DNA of 64,000 bases from Xenorhabdus indica (GTDB lineage Bacteria; Pseudomonadota; Gammaproteobacteria; Enterobacterales; Enterobacteriaceae): the NCBI RefSeq assembly GCF_014467235.1, contig NZ_NKHP01000013.1:44359-108358 (forward strand), read 5' to 3'. A program made the translations under genes and the position numbers. Of the stretch, positions 59,501 to 64,000 are shown one piece after another. Below the pieces are notes generated by a model. The model made no database searches, was not told where the DNA came from, and saw nothing but the letters and a program-made list of their open reading frames with translations. Numbering within the stretch: the first letter of the stretch is position 1; every line of letters starts with the position of its first letter.

Positions 59501-60847
59501 TCGATTCGGAAGTTCTTTATAATTTAAGTGTTCTATCGAAATGGGTTCCATTTTCTCCCAAAATTCCTGGAGAATAAGATGCGCATTGGTTCCACCAACA
59601 CCAAAGGCACTGACTCCGGCAGTGATAAGTTCATCAGTTTTACTGAGCCAGTTTTTTGTTTGCGTGTTAACATGAAAAGGTGTTTTTTCTAATTCTAATT
59701 TTTTATTCGCTTTCTCAAAATTAATGGATGGCACTAACGTTTTAAAATAGACACATAATGTGAGTTTTATCAGTGATATTATCCCTGCGGCGGTATCACA
59801 ATGCCCCACATTTGATTTGACGGAACCTATAGCACAAGATTGTGACCCGTTAAAAACCGCTTTCAAGGCGGCAATTTCAATCGGATCTCCCAGTAAAGTT
59901 CCTGTCCCGTGTGCCTCTATATAACTAATGCTGTCAGGATCAACTTCTGCGACATCTAATGCAGCCTGAATAACATTTTGCTGCCCCTGAGTACTAGGGG
60001 CAGTAAAACTTATTTTGTCACTGCCGTCATTATTAATTGCGCTGCCTTTGATAACGGCATAAATTCTATCGTTATTTTCTATCGCATCACTCAATCTTTT
60101 TAGTACAACAACACCAACGCCATTACTGAACACCGTACCACCCGCGTGTTCATCAAAGACCCGTGTTTTGCCGTCTGCACTATTTATCATCCCTTCCTGA
60201 TATATATAGCCAGCTTGATGTGGATGCGTTACGCTGACGCCCCCCGCTAAAGCAACCTCACATTCTCCGGCTTGCAGAGCCTGACACGCTGTATGCACGG
60301 CAACTAATGAAGTTGAACATGCTGTTTGTATCGTGACTGACGGGCCGCGCAAATTCAGTAAATAGGAAATACGGGAACAAAATGCAGAGTCATTTAATGT
60401 TGCGACATGGAACTGTTCTGCCGCAGAACTGAATTCCGTATTTAATGTTTTAAACCATGACCACTGATTACCTGCTCCTGCGTAAACACCAATTTCTCCC
60501 GGATAATTTTTGGCATCAATGCCAGCATGGTTAAGTGCCTGCCAACAAGTTTCAATCATCAAACGAGTTTGCGGGTCCATTTTTTCTGCATCTGAGTAAT
60601 TAATTGCAAAATAATCGGCTGCAAAATGATATGGATTGTTGATTACACCTTTGGCAGGAACATAATTTTCATGTAAATATTCTTCAGCCGATACGCCATT
60701 ATTTTCTAATATTTCTTGCGTGAATCTGCTAATACCTTCTTTTCCATCACGGAGCATTTCCCAAAAATCATGTACGTTATCTGCACCAGGGAACTGACCT
60801 GCCATTCCAACTATGGCAATTTCAAGACCAGTAAGATTATTTACCAT
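50576..60847 (-). CDS. xcnF: Three-module polyketide synthase XcnF with a BtrH-like terminal domain
   Basis: A 3423-residue PKS. Module 1: KS (~6-430, Cys177, His313, His349) directly followed by ACP (Ser513), no AT. Module 2: KS (~586-1010, Cys756), AT (~1105-1400, GHSIG Ser1201, HAFH 1297-1300, malonyl type), KR (~1700-1900), ACP (Ser2006). Module 3: KS (~2082-2505, Cys2251), AT (~2600-2890, GHSLG Ser2693, RAFH 2789-2792), ACP (Ser3028). Residues ~3070-3423 have no GxSxG thioesterase motif; they resemble BtrH-type cysteine acyltransferases, with candidate Cys3091, His3224 and Asp3240. It should carry out the last three malonyl extensions; the reduction pattern (none, KR, none) fits the 8-hydroxyisocoumarin ring. 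Although first among the PKS genes, it most likely acts last. Confidence 0.88.
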   Translation of the reverse strand: MVNNLTGLEIAIVGMAGQFPGADNVHDFWEMLRDGKEGISRFTQEILENNGVSAEEYLHENYVPAKGVINNPYHFAADYFAINYSDAEKMDPQTRLMIETCWQALNHAGIDAKNYPGEIGVYAGAGNQWSWFKTLNTEFSSAAEQFHVATLNDSAFCSRISYLLNLRGPSVTIQTACSTSLVAVHTACQALQAGECEVALAGGVSVTHPHQAGYIYQEGMINSADGKTRVFDEHAGGTVFSNGVGVVVLKRLSDAIENNDRIYAVIKGSAINNDGSDKISFTAPSTQGQQNVIQAALDVAEVDPDSISYIEAHGTGTLLGDPIEIAALKAVFNGSQSCAIGSVKSNVGHCDTAAGIISLIKLTLCVYFKTLVPSINFEKANKKLELEKTPFHVNTQTKNWLSKTDELITAGVSAFGVGGTNAHLILQEFWEKMEPISIEHLNYKELPNRIEFKPLIKPDTARHLLDEQEENVIFAEKIDIKSLSKEILDILKVYFSNKKISKEDNFFDIGASSLDIVQLHEKINNHYAIKLSVNDFYRYTTCQKLSEKIHSLISEAPAKIINKSKRAARGKASGSKKRVFNDYPAHAIAVVGMSGRFPGSHNIQEYWKNILSGKEGISFFTDDELIDAGFPEHIFKNKNYIRAKGIIEHSLDFDKDAFGYTARESQYMDPQFRLLHEITWQVLDDAGYGNPKYRPVTGLFASSGSNYAWLDLVKDEVQDTTEQFGIGLLNDREFLTTRIAYKLNLTGPAVTVQSACSSSALAITLACQSLRVNQCDLALAGGVSVTVPIKSGYMYVNGMVNSADGHCRPFSEDASGTVFSDGIGMVALKRLEDAIENNDHIYGVIVGYGVNNDGHEKAGFTAPNANGQSACIKQSLEMASLSANDVEYLEAHGTATLVGDEVELEGIKDALNVTSDNPKTCHIGSVKSNIGHTDSAAGVAGVIKALLALKNKKIPPTCHTETAHHLSLEGTRFRLINTATDWEDNNNIRTAGVSSFGIGGTNVHMTVQSISDQTSDEQDRAELITLSSKSREGIIKTAEALNRFLSADVHTKALSDIAYTLQIGRGEYEYRTSFVAGNIEELNTTLSDVKETNKIAEISSDHIPGIVFMFPGQGAQYINMARDLYNELSIFRMQLDECHEYLLEQFGINLLALLYDEKGQESAEKLRNTQFTQPVIFAISYSLARTLEALGIEMNAMIGHSIGEYVAAAMAGVMTLDEALKLVAIRGLIMQECEPGAMLSVSTGRENIEPYLTDEVTLATVNSSNACVIAGPQGEVEKVQKNLIAQNYRTRLLETSHAFHTSMMKPAVEKFKQALREIKWKKPNKAYISNVTGQWITAKQANSVDYWVSHLCETVEFHQGILTCLEQSELNTFIEVGPGRTLSTFVKQIVAANTDISVINVMRHPLEEENDRVYLLKLLGQLWMKGQPVNWPAIYQDLNPKRVSLPGYQFISENMELGNSGASLNYSEKVSEIRIPKNNISEWLYGEIWQDALLPNKSSQSDVKMALCFVPDIEWCEPLCRHMNIDEKAVRFVLSGDNYTTANNVITLSAGEASHFERLFNELKENQLQPDSIIFAWPLSGSHEVKNTWFSAITLLQAWTTVGNMCDFRLLLVNTEQPESNMLNGLVKVITQEVSKCHPRLVQIDTTESIEKTCEILTEELLATDERFIVRRTKEGCSKQAYERLAVNPLKEHSLLKPQGIYLITGGLGDLGLLFAEYLLKEYRATVILAGRRELPDQHEWKQAIKSHSPSFEILQRLDKLSDLGTGNLAYYAANVADKSAMQRLLATIAEQYGELNGIICAAGVTEGNSFQGINRITLDACLPQLETKVEAYKILAELTENQPLDFCLLCSSIAAVLGGLSFSAYSSVSAFADSFAKQQNKKGKPWISVNWDGWVFERNDAGDALGSSLSQLLIEPDEGIKILERVLQSPLRGQIIVSTGDLDKRFAQWVSSYLKTFDINKVNKSQRKTISKAQIVETVLSVWKDFLKVAHINREDNFFELGANSLDLVQVNKRLTDALNIDISVVDMFSYPTSDLLADHITNQFGTISTDNVQDENVEDIYDSAYTTESMIKSEAIFDKHIAIIGVAGKFPGAEDIHEFWDNLCYGKESISTMSKEELIEEGIDSALLDNPNYIRAKGIMPHSGEFDAEFFGYTPYEARQMDPQVRAMHTCSWQALQDAGISVKNNKLKIGLYAAASGNLQWLVQAMATAEGSAGQYSTMVVADKDYMSTSVSYKLNLSGPSMVISTACSSSLVAVSEAVKSLRAGECDVALAGGVSITLPIKAGYLFEEGMIYSKDGKCRPFDIQANGTVFSDGVGMVVLKPLKQAIADKDNIYATIIGSAINNDGGMKVGYTAPSTKGQIDVIQAALRDANVSSESINFIETHGTGTNLGDPIEFNALKQAFSTDKKNYCRIGSVKSNIGHLNFASGITGLIKAALSIKHRVLPPTINFARPNKEMDITNSPFIVNNQYTELRDSQNPIRAGVSSFGLGGTNVHIVLEEFQADQSKPSRQNVNNRLPLILSAPDEKSLQSYKKQLKQVIQSDNQQLNVSDITYSLMLREPMASQFVATVNNRDELIQALSSTEKDNINISLGIKRKVVFLFPGQGAQYRAMGQDFYNNNVLFKQWCDKGFLIANDYCTTDLKALLINSSQDEHVDETEFVQPLLFIIEYALAQVLKSYGITPDVMIGHSLGEYVAATLAGVFSYEDAVRIICIRGQCMQSTEAAAMLAVMSSTEKVKEIITEDIEIALDNSSELCVVAGSDDGITQFEEICRGLLIKTKRLEIKRAFHTCYMAPVLDKYGQAFSEITLNKPQIDFISNVTGTWVDNNKVITSDYWVNHIRQPVRFKQSIATILENEKCLFIEVGPGSGLSTFVQNHSDYGVNHACISWQSHKTRDMNHHNELIEKLALISLHGIDVNWQQEINVQQPELIHLPPTPIRGKAYPTDIKRLQALFSGNSPQVVEEKERKEDHAKVTNTIRATNTNINSLVQERDRVINELGSIWKRILGIDSVENSDDFISLGGSSLSAVQVVAKAKAINLPINMNMLLSGQTLAEISQILDNDLKIEYNVWKFNENFSPELYPTYASCLYSAVREKLKHEHHLNCDDAIMQVSDGSHLIGIVLQQAENKVKLSNQEVNFGNMLGWPSLEENYAFSYAKKFFEDYESYQNYCEKELSLGNVVIVTGSDYYLPFSPSYGLSEAEYITRPLFQDIVLEDETIPHVFVLVGKTDSGYQIYDGSFQYFGEINAQEFEKTVIGFKGLDFMKSHEVFNKSRPYLVITINCDGDFPDSREQKELILNNLINDFRRKEEVKYNENEFSCYIGLAAIEKLIETPELLTNSTANDLEEIFKRWNNQINSLRNFLILVRPEHAEQLESSFSFINGRMKELIASCQDNDHDRNRLNCLNLIKSELDSVIDLLG

Positions 60848-60910
60848 AATTAACCTTTATTATGATCATTTGCTAATGAAAAGAGCTGGCTTATTCAATT
60901 TAAATAATTA

Positions 60911-60936
60911 ATCATTTCTATAAAGAAGAAAATGAT
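60911..60936 (-). promoter_or_regulatory. Hairpin in the xcnE-xcnF gap
   Basis: Arms ATCATTT (60911-60917) and AAATGAT (60930-60936), 12-base loop, followed by a smaller AAATTC/GAATTT stem at 60955-60971. The gap is 208 bases, is AT-rich and otherwise holds only the xcnF ribosome site. Confidence 0.4.
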
Positions 60937-61055
60937 ATATTGGCTCAAGGCATCAAATTCATTACGAATTTAAGTATTCAGATTTCCCCGGATTAGTTTA
61001 TATATCTAATTTTTAATTTTCGGGATTTGCTGATAGATTCGTACTCTTATAGATA

Positions 61056-62207
61056 TCACTCAATAATCGAATTTTTTCTATAAAAACTACGCAAGGCATG
61101 TTGCGAGATTATCATTTGCTGAATTTGATTAGTTCCTTCAATAATTTCCAGAACCTTGGCTTCACGATATAACCTTTCTACCGGATAGCGGCTGGATAGT
61201 CCATTTCCTCCGAGAACCTGAACGGCGTTATTGGCAACCAACATAGCGACTGCCGAGCTATTATATTTCGCTATATTCGTTTCCATAATGGCCTTGTGAT
61301 CACCCTGATTCCTTAAATAGCCAATCTTTTCACAAGTGGCTTTTGCGGCATAAAATGCCGTAGCTGAATCAGCAATGATGCCTTGAATTAGTTGATGCTG
61401 GGCGATTTTTTGGCCGAATTGTTGCCTCTTACGCGCATAAGTCACCATCTCTTCCAACGCGGCATGGGCAATAGCAACCCCCGCCCAGGCGATACTGTAA
61501 CGACCAAAATAGAGGGCTGTATTAGCGACAAAGCTAAACCCTTCACCCTCACGCCCGACTAAACTCTCTTTTGGTATTTCTACATTATCAAAATAAAGTT
61601 CTGATAAATAAGCACCACGGCTTGCCATCAAATCCAGCATTGGTTTTCTCGTTAACCCTTTCACCCCAAATTCGACGATGAATGCACTCACTTTTTCTTC
61701 GCAACGGGCAAATACGAGGAATAAATCAGCAATCCCTGAATAAGTAATCCATTTTTTGCTGCCATTAATTCTGAACCCATCTTCTGTCACTTCATACTTT
61801 GTTTTGATGGCATTAGCATCAGAGCCAGCTTCCGGTTCAGATAAGGCAAAACATGCGATTTTTTCACCTTTCGCCATTGGCGGTAAATATTTTTCTTTTT
61901 GCGATTGGCTTCCTAGTTTTGCAAGCGTTTCACCCACTAAGCTTGTGTGAACCGTTAATAATGCGCGTGTTGAATTACATCCTTTACCGATTTCTTCAGT
62001 CAAATAACCATAAGAAAGCGGGTCCATACCTTGCCCGCCATATTCTTTGGGCAACATCGCGCCTAAAAAGCCCTGCGCTCCCATTTCAGTGATAATTTCA
62101 CCGGGCACTTTACCCTGCTTATCAATTAAAGTTGCGGCTGGTCTTAATACATTATCTGAAAATTGCTTTGCAGCTTCCACCAAATAATGGAGTTCATGTC
62201 CCATCAT
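61056..62207 (-). CDS. xcnE: Acyl-CoA dehydrogenase-like enzyme XcnE (hydroxymalonyl-ACP pathway)
   Basis: A 383-residue flavoprotein of the acyl-CoA dehydrogenase family, similar to FkbI and ZmaE, which oxidise ACP-bound glycerate on the way to hydroxymalonyl-ACP. It shows the FAD-binding CFALSEPEAGSDA and KWITYSG, the C-terminal helical domain, and the catalytic-base segment REAKVLEIIEGTNQIQQMI. Its stop is 208 bases from xcnF and its start is seven bases from xcnD, so it is translated with the supply genes. Confidence 0.9.
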   Translation of the reverse strand: MMGHELHYLVEAAKQFSDNVLRPAATLIDKQGKVPGEIITEMGAQGFLGAMLPKEYGGQGMDPLSYGYLTEEIGKGCNSTRALLTVHTSLVGETLAKLGSQSQKEKYLPPMAKGEKIACFALSEPEAGSDANAIKTKYEVTEDGFRINGSKKWITYSGIADLFLVFARCEEKVSAFIVEFGVKGLTRKPMLDLMASRGAYLSELYFDNVEIPKESLVGREGEGFSFVANTALYFGRYSIAWAGVAIAHAALEEMVTYARKRQQFGQKIAQHQLIQGIIADSATAFYAAKATCEKIGYLRNQGDHKAIMETNIAKYNSSAVAMLVANNAVQVLGGNGLSSRYPVERLYREAKVLEIIEGTNQIQQMIISQHALRSFYRKNSIIE

Positions 62208-62214
62208 ATAAACC

Positions 62215-62478
62215 TTACTCTCTTATTTTATTAATTAAGTTCAGCATTGAGTTGATTGAAACAAAATTTTCACGTTCTATATATTCATCCGGTACGGTTA
62301 TAGAACATTTTTCCTCAATAAAACAAAGTAAACGCATGGCAAAAAGTGAATTGACCAAACCACTTGTAAATATATTAGTATCATCCGACAACTCAACATC
62401 ATCATCAAATACAGAGATATTATTTTCAATAAATTCACGAATTTCTTTGGCGATTGTATCCAGGTCTTTCATTATCAT
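62215..62478 (-). CDS. xcnD: Acyl carrier protein XcnD (hydroxymalonyl-ACP)
   Basis: An 87-residue free-standing ACP, homologous in role to FkbJ and ZmaD, that carries the glyceryl and then hydroxymalonyl group. Ser44 in TSGLVNSLFAM is the phosphopantetheine site; NSL replaces the more common DSL. It lies between xcnC and xcnE with gaps of six and seven bases. Confidence 0.9.
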   Translation of the reverse strand: MIMKDLDTIAKEIREFIENNISVFDDDVELSDDTNIFTSGLVNSLFAMRLLCFIEEKCSITVPDEYIERENFVSINSMLNLINKIRE

Positions 62479-62484
62479 ATCCTA

Positions 62485-63546
62485 TTAATTTATAATGACA
62501 TCAACATAGTAAGGGAAGTCAGGTACTTGCTCTAATTCGTTTTCAAAGAGCATCGTCTCATCAGCGAGCTTTTCTATTTCTTTAAACCCTGAGAATTGGT
62601 AAGTCACAAACATTTGCCGATTACGAGGTGTACGTCTGAATTCAGCATACAATTTATGCCCTTTTGCTTTTGCCTGCTGCATAATATAAGTCAATGCTAT
62701 ACTTCCCACTCCACGAGAAAGCGTTCTACAGGACATTAATAATAATTTAATATAGTCAACCTCTTCTTTATAGTGTACTAATGCCAGACCTATCTTCCCG
62801 TAAGAGCCATATTTATCCACTAATTCAAAAACAAATACACCATACTCATCTGAGTGAATTAATTCATTTAATTCTTCTCTACTGTAAGTTATGCCTGTTG
62901 AGTTAAGCTGATTAGTCCGTTGTGTCAGTTCCTCAGCCCGGAGGAGATCTTCGTGTTTGGCTTTGGCGATATAAAACTTCATATTGAGTTGGCTGAGGAA
63001 TTCTTCTGATGTACCAATAAATTCATCTTCCTCTTCTTTACGCAGAATATCTTCTTGGTAACGCTGCCTTCTTAATTTTGCATCATCCGATATTTCCATG
63101 TTGGCAATTCTAGGCAAATGAAGTATTGACTGATATTCCAAGGCATCAATACAAGTGACTTGCGGGAATTTAGCATTAACTTCATCCCTTTCTAAAATCT
63201 GATCATCAACAAAAATAAATGTATCCGCTGAGATATTTAAATTTCTCTGAATATTTTCAATCGAGGAAGATTTAGCACCCCAATGAATTTGAGGATAAAT
63301 AAAATAGTGTTTTAAATTAAACTCACTCAGCATTTCCAAAGCATCAGACGCTTCATTCCTGCTTGCTATTGACTGCAAAATACCCATTTGATCCAATTGG
63401 TCGATGATTTTTTCTATTCCTGGCTTTAAATTAAGATCATCCCCCTCAGAGAGAACCCCATCCCATATAGTATTGTCTAAATCCCAGATGATACATTTTA
63501 CCGGTGTATCACTGCTTACTGGCTTATTTGCTAAGTCATCCATCAT
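62485..63546 (-). CDS. xcnC: FkbH-like HAD-superfamily glyceryl transferase XcnC
   Basis: FkbH-type enzymes take 1,3-bisphosphoglycerate, remove phosphate and load the glyceryl group on a dedicated ACP, the first step to hydroxy- or methoxymalonyl-ACP. The 353 residues show the HAD motif Asp22-Leu-Asp24 (IIWDLDNTIWDG), motif II in SIASRNE, FVDDQILERDEV, and the FkbH C-terminal acetyltransferase-like region (LMSCRTLSRGVG). The ATG overlaps the xcnB stop by one base (TAATG), so translation is coupled. Confidence 0.92.
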   Translation of the reverse strand: MMDDLANKPVSSDTPVKCIIWDLDNTIWDGVLSEGDDLNLKPGIEKIIDQLDQMGILQSIASRNEASDALEMLSEFNLKHYFIYPQIHWGAKSSSIENIQRNLNISADTFIFVDDQILERDEVNAKFPQVTCIDALEYQSILHLPRIANMEISDDAKLRRQRYQEDILRKEEEDEFIGTSEEFLSQLNMKFYIAKAKHEDLLRAEELTQRTNQLNSTGITYSREELNELIHSDEYGVFVFELVDKYGSYGKIGLALVHYKEEVDYIKLLLMSCRTLSRGVGSIALTYIMQQAKAKGHKLYAEFRRTPRNRQMFVTYQFSGFKEIEKLADETMLFENELEQVPDFPYYVDVIIN

Positions 63547-64000
63547 TAATATTCCGCGTTTTTATAATTAAAAAAGCCCTTACCACTTTTTCTACCAAGA
63601 TTTCCCGCTTCAACCATTTTCCTTAGCAGAGGACAGCAACGGTATTTCGGGTCCTGATAACTTTCATAGAGAACCTGCAAAGAGTTAACAACCGTATCCA
63701 GCCCAATCAGGTCTGCGGTTTCTAATGGCCCCATAGCATGTCCGTAACCTTCTTTGAAGATGCGATCAATATCTTGTGGGCTGGCGAGATTATCCTGTAC
63801 GAGAAATGCCGCTTCGTTCATGAATAAGTGAGAAAGCCGGTTAGAAACAAATCCGGGAAAATCTTCTACAACAACAGGATTTTTCTCAATGCTCTGTAAG
63901 AATTTTTTTGCCTCAGTCAATGTTTGTTCGGAAGTATGGAAACCTTTAATCACTTCTACACATTTCTTTATGGGCACGGGATTCATAAAGTGGAGGCCAA
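63546..64000 (-). CDS. xcnB: 3-hydroxyacyl-CoA dehydrogenase XcnB, C-terminal part (cut by window edge)
   Basis: The frame runs open to the right edge, and the sequence reaching position 64000 reads GLHFMNPVPIKKCVEVIKG, a conserved internal motif of 3-hydroxybutyryl-CoA dehydrogenases, so this is the C-terminal half and not a complete gene. The rest shows DFPGFVSNRLSHLFMNEA and GPLETADLIGLDTV, and ends GRKSGKGFFNY, typical of the family. Its FkbK and ZmaG homologues oxidise the glyceryl-ACP during hydroxymalonyl-ACP formation. The Rossmann NAD-binding domain and xcnA would lie beyond 64000. Confidence 0.9.
   Translation of the reverse strand, partial: GLHFMNPVPIKKCVEVIKGFHTSEQTLTEAKKFLQSIEKNPVVVEDFPGFVSNRLSHLFMNEAAFLVQDNLASPQDIDRIFKEGYGHAMGPLETADLIGLDTVVNSLQVLYESYQDPKYRCCPLLRKMVEAGNLGRKSGKGFFNYKNAEY

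Noticed and set aside
30423-60847. Idea that the BtrH-like domain of XcnF joins the polyketide to a polyamine made by the BpsA-SpeD fusion
   Set aside because: The fusion gene is convergent with and separate from the xcn genes, and the module pattern already explains xenocoumacin without a polyamine. It stays only as a remote possibility.
50576-60847. Trans-AT polyketide synthase
   Set aside because: The first module lacks an AT, but four ATs are embedded elsewhere in the cluster and there is no free-standing AT, so this is a cis-AT system with one exception.

Overview
The window is chromosome from an entomopathogenic enterobacterium of the Morganellaceae, most likely Xenorhabdus. This rests on E. 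coli-like housekeeping genes in the E. coli gene order, a tmRNA almost identical to the enterobacterial one, and a gene-for-gene match in content and order to the xenocoumacin (xcn) antibiotic locus described in Xenorhabdus nematophila. Identification is from recognised protein motifs and gene order only; no database search was run.

Positions 1-29,400 are conserved backbone: purL (with a PurR operator), mltF, tadA, an HD phosphohydrolase, a FosA-type glyoxalase-fold protein, an AlkA-type glycosylase, yfhL, the lepA-lepB-rnc-era-recO-pdxJ-acpS run, rpoE-rseA-rseB-rseC, trmN6, srmB, a class-3 lipase, ung, grpE (sigma-32 promoter), nadK, recN (two LexA boxes), bamE, rnfH-ratA, smpB and ssrA (tmRNA). 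nadB, which sits between rpoE and yfiC in E. coli, is missing here. The rnc leader carries two large hairpins that look like an RNase III autoregulatory site.

Positions 29,400-32,000 are accessory and more AT-rich: a PH-domain-like protein, then a two-domain protein that fuses a branched-chain polyamine synthase (BpsA, DUF43 family) to a pyruvoyl S-adenosylmethionine decarboxylase. That fusion would make its own aminopropyl donor and is the least familiar gene in the window.

Positions 32,158-64,000, all on the minus strand, are xcnN back to a truncated xcnB, reading right to left: xcnB-C-D-E (hydroxymalonyl-ACP supply), xcnF (three-module PKS), xcnG (membrane prodrug peptidase), xcnH (PKS plus condensation domain), xcnI (type II thioesterase), xcnJ (darcynin-like), xcnK (adenylation-PCP), xcnL (PKS), xcnM and xcnN (tailoring of xenocoumacin 1 to 2). 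The NRPS XcnA would lie just beyond the right edge. The domain content fits assembly in the order XcnA, XcnH, XcnK, XcnL, XcnF: a hydroxymalonyl extension with ketoreduction in XcnH, one amino acid (leucine in known xenocoumacins) via XcnK, then four malonyl extensions whose reduction pattern (KR, none, KR, none) predicts an 8-hydroxy-dihydroisocoumarin. XcnG would then cut off an acyl-D-Asn leader during export. Unusual points are an AT-less first module and a BtrH-like cysteine-acyltransferase domain at the end of XcnF, a GYSFG/HAAH acyltransferase in XcnH, and hairpins in several gaps between the xcn genes.
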